Below are positions 48,040 to 57,977 of a DNA stretch of 64,000 nucleotides, piece by piece. This DNA is from Epiperipatus broadwayi (Eukaryota > Onychophora > Udeonychophora > Euonychophora > Peripatidae). How positions within the stretch are numbered: position 1 is the stretch's first letter; every line of letters starts with the position of its first letter. The stretch lies in NCBI GenBank assembly GCA_028023455.1, contig JAQFVV010000027.1:6447845-6511844 (forward strand), in the 5' to 3' direction. The translations under genes were made by a program, and so were the position numbers. The notes beneath the pieces were generated by a model that saw only the letters and a program-made list of their open reading frames with translations, made no database searches and was not told where the DNA came from.

Positions 48040-48310
48040 GCAGAATGGCACAATTGGATAGAGTGTTTATGTGAAATTCAATATTCAAGAATCTAAAGGT
48101 CCAAATTTGATTACCATGTTAGATCACTGGTCATGTTAGCAATACCTGAAGAAAAGAGGACAATAATATCACTTGAAATGTTGTGTAGATACTAACTTGT
48201 GTGCTGTTACTAACAGTTGAATATAATTAGAAAATTTAAATAAAGTTTAAAATTTTTCGAAAGATTTCCATAATTTAATGGTAGATGACCGAAATAGTCT
48301 AACATATAAA
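48040..48310 (+). repeat. tRNA-derived SINE, + strand
   Basis: ATGGCACAATTGGATAGAGTG is a box A, AAAGGTCCAAATTTGATTAC a box B. The body and tail (GTGCTGTTACTAACAG, AATTTAATGGTAGATGACCG, AATAGTCTAACATATAAATA) match the inverted pair at 27689-28205. Confidence 0.65.
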
Positions 48311-48599
48311 TACAAATAAAATTAGTGAGTTTGTTATAGAGTTTTCCTTTAGTGTTTGCTTCTATAATATGCTGAGCAAAAGGTCATGCAAAATGTGAGA
48401 TTTTACAATTTAGAGTATTAATTTTTCTAGTAAAGGATATCATTCCCCTAAAATTAAGATGTGGGATTGCAAATTATTGGTTAGGATTGGAATAAATAGT
48501 GGTAGTATTGGGTATTCAATCTTTGTTATGTCTAAGTCATCATATATATGTGTGCCCAGGTAAAAAAGTGACCAGTGATTGGTTCTTTTTTAAAACAAC
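48311..48599. other. no recognisable feature
   Basis: AT-rich. Confidence 0.4.
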
Positions 48600-49010
48600 C
48601 TGTAACATCATCTCTGAATTAATGCATGTTACATAGTGACATAGTTTAGCTATTTATCACAAAAATTTGAAGGTGCTAACACATCTGGATTACAAATTAT
48701 GATATGAAATGGGACAAGGCAATGTACTAACATTGAATTTTGTTTTAAATTGGGGAAAGGGGAAACTGTGGCTGAAACATTTAAAATGATTCAAACTGTA
48801 CAGCACTAAAATTATGAGTTCCAGAATTATTTTAAAGTGGTTTGCAATCTTTTGAAATGGTAGGAAGAGCATTGGAGATACGTAGTTACAAAATTTACTG
48901 ATACATCTTGTGGCATATCTATTGATTCACAAGCATGAAAATACCTTAAATGTTTTATTGGTGAGTAGCTAAGCTACCACTACATAACACTACCATTGAT
49001 TTAGAGAGAG
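48600..49010. repeat. inverted-arm MITE, copy 1
   Basis: Left arm TGACATAGTTTAGCTATTTA ... AAGGTGCTAACAC and right arm ... TTGGTGAGTAGCTAAGCTAC ... CATAACACTACC are inverted. The same family occurs at 55390-55790. About 400 bp with no coding capacity. Confidence 0.6.
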
Positions 49011-51203
49011 GCCTCACTTTCTTTTTATTGAAACCTATCGTGTATATTGCAATGGTAATTCTGGTCAATGTAAGCAGAAGCAGCAAAATTTACAAGTAAA
49101 ATAATATGATAGTAGTTAATTAACTAGAGCTGATTCTTCATACAAATATTAATTTGCTTTAGCTACCATACACTCCAAATGTAACACATAGGAGAATATG
49201 TTCTCAGAGCTATGGGGGGTTAGTCTGAGTTGTGTATGTATTAATCGATATATTTTATCAGCAAGTATTATATATGAAATAATAAGTTTGTACATAAAAT
49301 AATTTATTAATGAGAAAATATAATAATAAATAGCTAATAAAATAAATAATTAGAATCTTTGGGAGATTTATTTTTTCTTGAGTGCCTTTCAAGTTAGGAA
49401 TTATAATAAATGTTCAAATGTTTTATAACTTTACATGATAACTTCTTACATAAAATGATGATTGTTTATTGCTAGATAGTTATTCTGGAAATAGTTTTAT
49501 TTAATTTATTATTAAAGATTACAATACAGTTCATGCTATAAATAAGTCAAATTCAAATATATTCTTATAGTTTCTCCATGAATAAAAAACAATGTCATTT
49601 TGACAAATTTCAAAATAGTTATTATGTTTTAGTTTTTAAAAGTTCGTAAATATTCTTTTTCTTTATTTGTCTTAAATATTCGCAAATAACAAACAATATC
49701 AAAACATTAAAAGTTCTGGCTTTAAAATATTGTTATCTTGAAAGTTTTTATTTTTTCCTTTAGATATTTTCCTCTATCATTAAGTAAAGCATAAAATGTC
49801 AGTACAATTGTTTCTTCTCTGACAATCAGATTGCAGAATTCTATTTTAAAAAGGCAGTTTTTAAAACTAGTTGATAAGGAATATGGATTGGGCAATAGCA
49901 CTAGGGCCAAAATCAATGAGCTATTTACTTAACACTTCATCTTCCATATAAACCATAGTACAAAAAGTATCTCCATCACTTTAAGTAAATAAAAAAAATA
50001 ATTAAAAGTTTACACTTTTTTATGTATTTTTTTCACTTAATATATAGTTGATTTTGCTGCTTTTTTCCCCTTCTATTTTCCACATAAAAACAAAATGAGG
50101 GAGAATGAAAAAAAATTATCTCATTTTAATATTTTTCAACTTCATTTGCATAACACTTTTTGTTGTAATTTCATAACTTTTGGGGGTCATTTCCATAATA
50201 AATTTAGAATATCTTATTTTTCTAACAAAGGGAAAATTAATTAAGTGGATATATCACATTATTTTCCAAAACTATAATAATGTAACTTTCGCACTGCCAA
50301 TATAACTGTTACAATATATACATGAGAAGCACCAATTTCAAAGAATTGCCAGATTATAATAGAGTATTAATAACATCAATAGCACCCTGCCATTTCTTTC
50401 ACCTAACTCGTCAAAAATCAAGACACCAGATATAGATTAAATCATTGTAAAGCAAGAATCTTAATTATGTTAGTATGCACCCATAATTCATTTTGTAGTT
50501 TCTAATGAAGGTGAGGAAATTCCTCCATGTTTTAATAACATTTCTTGTAATTCGTGGACGTATAAAAAAATTAAAAAACATTTATTTAAAGAAACACATA
50601 AATTCATTAAAAAGTAAAACAAAAATCAGTTTTCTTGATATGCAGTTAAAATAAAAGCATATCAAGAATAGTGTGAAAGCTGAAGAACATTTATCCTTTT
50701 TTATTTTTTAAGGTTTGCAAATATATATTTTATATTCTACTTTTTTGTCATTGTTGTCTTCTATAAATAAGTAAAACAAATGTGACTCAATGTATTCATT
50801 TACATATTTAAACCTACGTTCAAACAGAAACTACATGTTAACTACATTGGAATTTTTGGCAAGAATTTGTTATAAAGAGTTGAAGTTGAGTATATCTGTT
50901 TTGCATAAGTATAGTCTTGAGTATATCTGTTTTGCATAAGTATAGGCATGCACTTAGTATAATAAAGATGAAATCAATAATATATATATATATATAAAGT
51001 TTAATAATATAATAGTATATTTAAAAACAATATTTCCAAAAGTAATGCGTAAACATAAAAACAACAAAAATACACATTTTATATGATGCATTTAAAGATG
51101 CTTAATTTTAAAAGTAAATACGATTTAAACTACATGTTTAGACACATTAATGCAATATAAATATAAAATTAATATTAAAAAATTATTTGAATTAAGTTAT
51201 TTG
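49011..51203. other. no gene; small repeats only
   Basis: AT-rich. A 12-bp perfect hairpin TTCTTGATATGC / GCATATCAAGAA sits at 50632-50668, and GAGTATATCTGTTTTGCATA is tandemly duplicated around 50888-50945. Confidence 0.5.
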
Positions 51204-51454
51204 AATACTTTAAACAGGCTTTAATCTGTGTTCAATGTGCTTTAAAATTCCTAATAATCAAGCATATTTTGCCAATAGAGGGACCTTTTAAACCATGACA
51301 CAAGATAGCAGCTTTTATAAAGATAAGAGTGGCCCTCTTATCTTTAAAAATGGCTATCTTGTGTTGTGGTTTGGAAGGTCCCTCTATCGGCAAAATATGC
51401 TTGGTTATTACTAATTTTAAAGTGCATTGAACACAGATTAAAGTCTGTTTAAAG

Positions 51455-53067
51455 CAGTGGTTTTCAATCCTTTCATATCTGCTGACCGGCAAAAATAAGG
51501 ATAAGATTTCACAGACCAGCAGAAGTTTACAGATAAATTTTCTTAAAGATGTAACCTACTTGGCCTTAGATAAGCATAATTGTTATAACTAGCCAAAACA
51601 GCACACTAGTTATTGTGTATTGTAATGGTGTTGCTTACCTTCATATGCTGAACACTTTTTCGAGTTGCGCAGTCATACTGCTACAGAAAACAATACAATA
51701 ACAATCATTCTCATTAATGTGCTTGCATTTCTACGTTTATTATTTCATTGTTAAAACATGCAAGAATAAAATGTTATTCACCTGAATGTTGAAAAAATCA
51801 AAAGTTTTGATCTTATTTTAATTTTTTTTTTTTGGGGGGGGGGAGTGGATTGAGAAATAATTTGTCATCACTGAGACAAAAGATAGAGACCAAAGTTATT
51901 TTTTTGTTTATTTTTATATTTAAAAAAAGGTAACAGAAATTGGTTTTAAAAATAAGATTTTTAGTATTTTAGCAGTATACAAATAAAACCCAAAAAATAT
52001 CGCCTTATAGGCCAAAAAAAAGTGGGCGTATTTTTAAACAAACAAAAAAAAAAAGAAAACGAAATTTGAAAAAGTCAAAAGTTTTGATCTTATTTTAATT
52101 TGGGGTGGGTGAGGGAGGGGTGGATTGAGAAATACTTTGTAAAAGTTAGAGACAGAAATTTTTTGGTTGTTTTTCTTTTTAAAAAAGGTGATAAAAATTG
52201 ATTTCAAAAATAAAAGTTAAAGCCAAAAAAGATCTTATTTTAATTTTTTTGGGGGAAGTGGGTTGAGAAATACTTTGTCTTCACTGAGACAAAAGTTATT
52301 TTTGGTATGATTTTATTTTTAAAAAAATGTAATAAAAATTGGTTTTAAAAATAAAAGTTTTAGTATATCAGCGGTATACAAATAAAGGCAAAAAAGATAT
52401 TGTCTTATAGGCTAAAAAAAAAAGTGACCTTATTTTTAAACCAAAAAAAACCCTGAAACTTGTAAAAGTCAAAAGTTTTGATCTTACTTTATTTTGGGGT
52501 GGTGGGGGTGTATTGAGAAATACTTTGTAAAAGTTAGAAACAGAACTTATTTTTTGGTTTTTATTTTTAAAAAAAGGTAATAAAAATTGATTTCAAAAAT
52601 AAAAGTTAAAGCCAAAAAAAAAAAAAATCACCTTATAGCCAAAAAAAAAAAAAAACACTAAAAATGAAATATTAAAAGAGAGAGTAGAAAAAATTTAAGA
52701 GATCAAAAGAAGTCACATTACATTTTATTGTTTTAACAATACTGACAAGTGGCCGTGATTGGCTGTCAAAAGACAACCAGAGTTTGTATAATAAAAAACT
52801 TTTCTACCCCCCCCCCATAAACATCTGTGATAAATAAAAAAACAAATTAATTTATGTATGATTGATTAGATTTTGTTTTTATTCTGTTGGGTTTTTTTTA
52901 AACGGGTAAAAATGCGATGAATAAATAAATAAAAATTGTTTATATTAATTAAAAGTTTAAAATCTTATTATTTTGTTATTACAAACTTTCTTGCAAGTCT
53001 AGTGCAGACCGGCAGAAAACTTCTGCGGCCCGGCACCTGACCACGTACCGGTGGTTGAAGATCACTG
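51455..53067. mobile_element. non-autonomous hAT with exact 8-bp target duplication
   Basis: Begins CAGTGGTTTTCAATCC and ends (read inward) CAGTGATCTTCAACC, with GACCGGC/ GCCGGTC blocks further in. GTTTAAAG flanks it on both sides (51447-51454, 53068-53075). It has no transposase; its 1.6 kb are mostly a two-part tandem array and A/T-rich filler, so it depends on a transposase made elsewhere. Confidence 0.85.
51794..52615. repeat. higher-order tandem array inside the hAT
   Basis: Two related units alternate as A-B-A-B: A at ~51794 and ~52228 (contains CACTGAGACAAAAG and AGCGGTATACAAATAAA-like), B at ~52074 and ~52468 (starts GTCAAAAGTTTTGATCTTA, contains ACTTTGTAAAAGTTAGA). The AB period is about 395-430 bp, with G-run and A-run length changes between copies. 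Confidence 0.7.
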
Positions 53068-53080
53068 GTTTAAAGTATTT

Positions 53081-53814
53081 ACATATGTTCTCTGTGCACT
53101 CAATAAATTAATTACTATTCAATAAGTTATTTGAAGTAAATTTTGTGTTTTTAATATGCATAAACAATTTGTTTTGCATGTTTAATTTTGTTGTAATAAT
53201 GATACTTGTAAACTAATTTTGGAAATTTGGAATAATAAAATATTTCACGTTACTATTGTTTGTTATATTATTTACCACTTTTAATTCATAATATAGATAT
53301 AATTTGATAGTATTGCAGGGATAAATCTTGAAACATGAATTAGGTAAGACATAAGAAAACTGTTTAGTTCAATCAGGCATAAAATTTACACATAGCTGTT
53401 TGGATATCTGATAAAGTGCAGTTCATTAGAAAAGCTTTGTTCTTTCAGAAAAGTTGATGGTATAAGGAATACAATTAGCAACAACATGAATTGGCTTTCT
53501 GCTATTTCATTGATAAACATGTTATTAAAAAGCAGATGATATGAGAACTCTCCAATCACATGTCACAATAAAAATCTCAGGATAAGAAGATTAGGCTTAT
53601 GGGTATATTATAATGGAATGTTAAGAAAAACAGAAATATTTTTAAAAAATCACATAATAATATCATTTAGAAGAGATATTGATGAGTATTTAGTTGCATA
53701 ATTTTTAAATAACAGTATTGTTAGATAGGCATTTGATATTTATCCATAAAATATCAAATATTTTTCCAATAATCTAAATAAAGTTTCATTATTTTCCATA
53801 TTACCTTGAGAATG
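53081..53814. other. no recognisable feature
   Basis: AT-rich, nothing supported. Confidence 0.45.
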
Positions 53815-54355
53815 TAAAATGGTTTCAATACCTTGGTCATTTTATAAATAGAAAAATCAATGATGATGTTGAGGTACAACAAAACTCCAAACAAGTTGAA
53901 GGATAGAGTATTTTATCATAGGGAAATAGCTATTGCAACTAAGTTAACTGTATATAAAGCTGTTATTTTATTAATTTAGTGTATGGATGTGAAACATCGA
54001 CACCCCATTGACACATTAGAAAGACATTAGAAAAGTTTCATTTAAAGATGCTCCATAACATTTTAGGCAAGATCATAAAACCAATCACTATGATCTTCAA
54101 ATTGTTTGGATCTGATACTATAGAATCCACCATTGCAAAATCACACCTTCATTGGATTGGATATGTAAAATGAATGAACAATGGTAAGATTTGAAATTAT
54201 GGTGATTTTGAACCTGGATTTTGTAGATGTTATAAGGATTATTTCAAAAGACATTCTAAAGAAGTGCATTGTCAATTGTTCCATTGAGAAAATATGGCAG
54301 AGAATAGGATACCCTGGAGAGGGCAATAAGACATGATGTTGAGGAATATTAGAAA
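53815..54355 (+). pseudogene. LINE ORF2 C-terminal relic
   Basis: Pieces in order: FQYLGHFINRKINDDVEV, VYGCETSTPH, IRKTLEKFHLKMLHNIL, STIAKSHLHWIGYVK and a GFCRCYKDYFKRHSKE stretch. They follow the conserved end of LINE proteins seen in many invertebrates (FKYLGS, YG-ETW, R-LE-FH---LR-IL, S-LRW-GHV-RM-D, G-R--G-P--RYKD). Several stops and shifts are present. It is a different family from the RTE-like relic at 37415. Confidence 0.65.
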
Positions 54356-54598
54356 AAAAAGTTTTCTGCAGAAGAGACTAAAAGATAGCATTGTAAAATA
54401 TCAACATGTTTTATATATGGATGTATTTGTGGTTAGCAGATTTTTCATATAGTCATCACATTATTCTTTACTAGAGCAGTTTTTTTCTCCTTTGTTTTGT
54501 TTTTTTTTTTGAATTTGAATGATCATACTTGTTTACACATAATTGTTTATTATTATTAATATTGACTATTGTTTGTAAAAGTAATCTTTATTTTTTAG

Positions 54599-54789
54599 AA
54601 CATAAAGACATGAAAAGTGGTAAAAAGAAGTCATCCTTTTCTTGGTCGTGTGACACATTTGTAGCACTTCCACCAGCTACTGCTAACAATTGTGTTATTT
54701 TTGGTAAAAACTCTGATCGTCTAGTAGGAGAAGTCCAGGAAGTGATTTACTGCACAGCAGCAGATCATAGTACTGGCAGCACATTATCA
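54599..54789 (+). CDS. SCRN: secernin-family protein, first coding exon (partial gene)
   Basis: ATG at 54610 opens 60 codons ending at a GTAAGT donor (54790), phase 0. After a 13-residue Lys/Ser-rich leader comes CDTFVALPPATANNCVIFGK, then NSDRLVGEVQEVIY and AADH, matching secernin N-termini. Secernins belong to peptidase family C69, N-terminal-nucleophile-like enzymes; Cys14 here is at the nucleophile position, so the leader may be removed as a propeptide. SCRN1 is linked to regulated exocytosis, while SCRN2/3 carry a modified N-terminus; the exact chemistry is unsettled. TTTTTTAG|AACATAAAG just upstream is an acceptor, so a 5' non-coding exon lies further left. Which paralogue this is cannot be told from two exons. 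Confidence 0.9.
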
Positions 54790-55389
54790 GTAAGTAAAAT
54801 TAATGCCGATAAACATATAGTTAAATAATTTATGTAGAAATGTGTGTATGTATGTGAATGCGAATATACCATAAATCACTATCTTAACTTCCTGTTTCAA
54901 AACCAGGATCTTTGGAATAGGTTTTCTACAAATAGTTAATAGAAACTTTTCTATAATGGAGAAGAAAACTTTTTGTTCTTTTTATTATCAGTCTTCTGAC
55001 AAAAGGTAAATTCCTCCACACTTTTTCCCCTTATTGTTTTATTTGTACTTCAAAAATACATAGCTACTTTTTTCTGCAAAATTTTATCCAAAGCTTTTTG
55101 TATTATCATTTTTTTTTTTAATTTTCAAAATATTCTAAGTATATGTCCAACCCATCACTTCTTTTTCGATTGCTTTAAATAATTTTATTTTACATATTCT
55201 TTTTAATACTTCTTTGTTTTTACAATTTGTCCTAGTCAAATTTGTCTTCTAAAAAATCTATAATCTAAACATAAGTTTTTTAAATTCTAATGGCAAAAAA
55301 GCCGCAAATAATTCTCATAATGTTGTTAAAAATGAATTATACTAATTTCGTTCATGGATTCCAATGAAAAATAACCGGTTCTCTGCTGT

Positions 55390-55790
55390 CGTAAACTAAG
55401 TTGTTGTACGTGTTATGTAGCGATGTAGTTTACTATTCACTACAAAAATTTTAAAGTGTTAGCATGTCTGGATCATGAGGTAGACATGAACTGAGACATT
55501 GTGTTTCATATCTTTGTCTATTGTCTTCACAAACCATTTGAAAACATTCTTATGACTTGTGGCTTTTCTGCTATGCACTCTTTGATCTATTTGAAACATT
55601 TCCATAATAGTTTTGCCCAATTTAAAATAAAATTTAATGTTAGAAAATTATTCCATGAGGTAAAATAAGACACACTGCCACTTTTATGTTGTAACTCTGA
55701 CCCTGACATGCTAGCACCTTAAAATTGTTGTAGTGAGTAGCTAAATTATATTGCAACATAGCCCATGCATCGATTCAGAGATGGCTGCAG
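55390..55790. repeat. inverted-arm MITE, copy 2
   Basis: TATTCACTACAAAAATTTTA and GTGTTAGCATGTCTGG pair with CCTGACATGCTAGCAC and AAAATTGTTGTAGTGAGTA. Same family as 48600-49010. Confidence 0.65.
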
Positions 55791-56200
55791 GTAGTTTCAA
55801 GAGAGAATCAATCATCATTTTGCATTATGTATTTTACTATTGTTTCTGTTGTCGTTTAACTATTCCTCAAGTATTTAAAAACATTCATCATATTTATGAC
55901 TTCATATAATTCATGTGCTCTTTCTAGTTCAATATTTTAGCTTACTTCACATTGATACTGATTCAGATCTGTTACAAATTTCATAGATTATAATTAATAT
56001 GATGCCAAGTCCATCATCTCTGCAATGCCTGTCATATTGTTGTAATCCCTCTTCCGTCAGTGCTAATCTGTTCTCTTCAGAGCAATATTCATTTAGCAAC
56101 TAATAAATATTAATCAAAATAGAAATCTTAGAAAATTTTTTCTTTCTTCTTTTTCTCATTGACTTGCAGCTTTCTTCTTTAGAATGAAGTAATTCAGTTC

Positions 56201-56460
56201 CTAGAAGTGTTATTATTTTTATAGCTTCTCCTTTACTTTCTTTGCATTTCTCTTCTTATATTCATAAATATTACTTTATTATAACTCTTCTATTATACAC
56301 CTAAATACAATTTTTTTTTATATATAATTCCTCCTTTATTTTCATGTTTAAATGTGTTATCTCTGATGAAGACTGCAGGACAGTCGAAACTGTTAGAAAA
56401 ATAAAGAAGGAATTATATATAAAAAATTGCATTGAAGCGTATAAGAGAAGAGTTATAATA
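56201..56460 (+). mobile_element. family C ribozyme element: 260 bp, 14-bp target duplication
   Basis: AAGTAATTCAGTTC flanks the element exactly (56187-56200, 56461-56474). Its 3' 190 bp form a palindrome: TTATAACTCTTCT ... ATATATAATTCCTCCTTTAT pairs with ATAAAGAAGGAATTATATAT ... AGAAGAGTTATAA. The hammerhead core lies in the loop. No protein is encoded. A 14-bp duplication points to retrotransposition with staggered nicks rather than DNA transposition. Confidence 0.72.
56357..56405 (+). ncRNA. hammerhead ribozyme, family C, complete core
   Basis: CUGAUGA at 56363-56369, stem II GACUG/CAGUC (five pairs) with a CAGGA loop, GAAAC, then UGUU and predicted cut after U56394. Helix I pairs UCU with AGA directly next to the core and continues UU/AA after a mismatch. 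The stretch ACUGU is a two-pair helix III with a one-base gap, which cannot close as a hairpin but can as a dimer. It lies in the sense strand of the secernin pre-mRNA. Activity is untested. Confidence 0.65.
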
Positions 56461-57119
56461 AAGTAATTCAGTTCATTTCTATTAAAAACTTTTTAAGATC
56501 AATAAAACTATATTAACTTTTTTAATTCTTTTAGTAATTATTGTCATTATGCCAAACTGCTCTTTGATAACATCTTGATCCAACCTACTAAGAATGTTTT
56601 AAGACTCGACATCACTATAGTGTATTCAAAGAGATTAAATGATTGTAGAATCTTCTCAGTTTACTGCACAATGGTTTCATAATTTTCTGATTACTCTTGC
56701 AAATAATAAATTCCTATGTAATTTCGATTCTATATGTTGTAACACCAACAACACATCAGATGACTTCTGTCCATACATTAGTTTTATGTGATAATCTATT
56801 TCTACTCTAATTCTGCAAACTTATGGAAGCTTGATAATAGCTATCCAGCTAGTAGTGCTTAATAATCCCTTATTCCGTGCTGTTCTAGAATGAAGTCATG
56901 TTGTTTTGCTAATGTTGTAACAATCTTGCCACGAGGGAATATAGCTGTCTACAGTTATTACAAAAACTGAGGACACTTAAATATATAGATACTGAATTGA
57001 TGTCAGATCTTTGCTATCATGCAAGCAAATTGAGTTAGATTCAAAATGTTAAGATGTTTTTGAATTTGAGGCTAATAGTTTAAAAGTAAAAAAAGGAATA
57101 AATGATGACTGTTGGTGGA

Positions 57120-57330
57120 AAGATTTATTAGATCTTAAAAAATTCAGGTTCACTAGATCTAGATCCAAAACTTTTCGGTGATGAAAACCATAAAATAAAA
57201 ATTAATCTGGGATATTGATAAGACAGAACTGGGTACGGATTTATTAAACACTAGTATGTAACATTTATTGATTACTTAAGCTTGCACTAGATGTCAGAAC
57301 TGAAGTGATAGAAATAGATATGCCGTATTG
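57120..57330 (+). repeat. worn family A copy
   Basis: Contains AGATCTAGATCCAAAAC, GGTGATGAAAACCATAA, TTAATCTGGGATATTGATAA and ATTTATTGATTACTTAAGCT, CTTGCACTAGATG in family A order. The ribozyme core is no longer complete. Confidence 0.55.
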
Positions 57331-57645
57331 TAAGTTATTCAAAAGGAATGCCATTAATATAATCATAGCAATTGGTATTGATTCGATAATTCCAAATAGT
57401 AGTAATATTTCCTACTTTTACAATTGCAGATATTTTGCTATTATAGATGGTTAATTGATGACTAGGGTGGTTATGAATCGTAAGTTATTGTGAAGTCTTT
57501 CATGCGTGCTCATGTGACTAGTTTTGATAATGCTATTTTAATATGTGAGACCATTTTTAATTGGTGCGTCTTTATGCAAAAAGGGGAGTAGCAAATAACA
57601 TTTATGCAAAAGTTGAGTTTGCTGGACTGTCACATGAAATTAAAG

Positions 57646-57977
57646 TAAACAAAGGCAAAACTGTCCATACAGTAGTGCCACCCTATGCCAACTAGAGTAA
57701 TCAATGGATGCCAGAAGGCTTGTACATAAAATCCTTATCTAGTGCCTACTCATCCAATATCCCCAGACTTGTTTCTGGTTTGTGGCCATCATCAGTGAGG
57801 ATATTGGATATTGGATGAGTAGGCACTAGATAGGGATTTTATGCACAAGCCTTCTGGCATCCATTGATTACTCTAGTTGGCACAGGTTGGCCCTACTGTA
57901 TGGAGAGTTTTGCATTTGTTTACAACAATTATGTGCTAGTATAACAAATGGTGATCATGTGATGTTTAGTGGTTTAG
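57646..57977. mobile_element. family A ribozyme-bearing repeat, 11-bp target duplication
   Basis: TGAAATTAAAG flanks it exactly (57635-57645, 57978-57988). The left arm starts TAAACAAAGGCAAAACTG and includes the ribozyme; directly after the ribozyme's helix I the sequence folds back into an inverted arm (ATTGGATGAGTAGGCACTAG ...) and ends ATGTTTAGTGGTTTAG. 332 bp in all. Flank and arm structure match 24363-25060. Confidence 0.75.
57758..57803 (-). ncRNA. hammerhead ribozyme, family A, complete core and eight-pair helix I
   Basis: On the - strand: UAUCCUCA, CUGAUGA, stem II UGG/CCA (inner C-A mismatch) with loop, GAAAC, AAGUC, UGGGGAUA. Helix I pairs all eight positions (one G-U). Helix III is AC/GU around AA. 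C17 precedes the predicted cut, between + strand 57765 and 57766. It is antisense to the secernin pre-mRNA. Confidence 0.7.

Larger units (their letters stand above)
51204..53079. repeat. palindromic repeat split by a hAT
   Basis: The left arm AATACTTTAAACAGGCTTTA pairs with ...TAAAGTCTGTTTAAAG, and after the inserted hAT the palindrome continues for GTATT at 53075-53079. Without the insertion it is ~255 bp. The inner arms contain CAAGCATATTTTGCCAATAG / CGGCAAAATATGCTTGG and AAGGTCCCTCTA, nearly fully paired. Confidence 0.75.
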
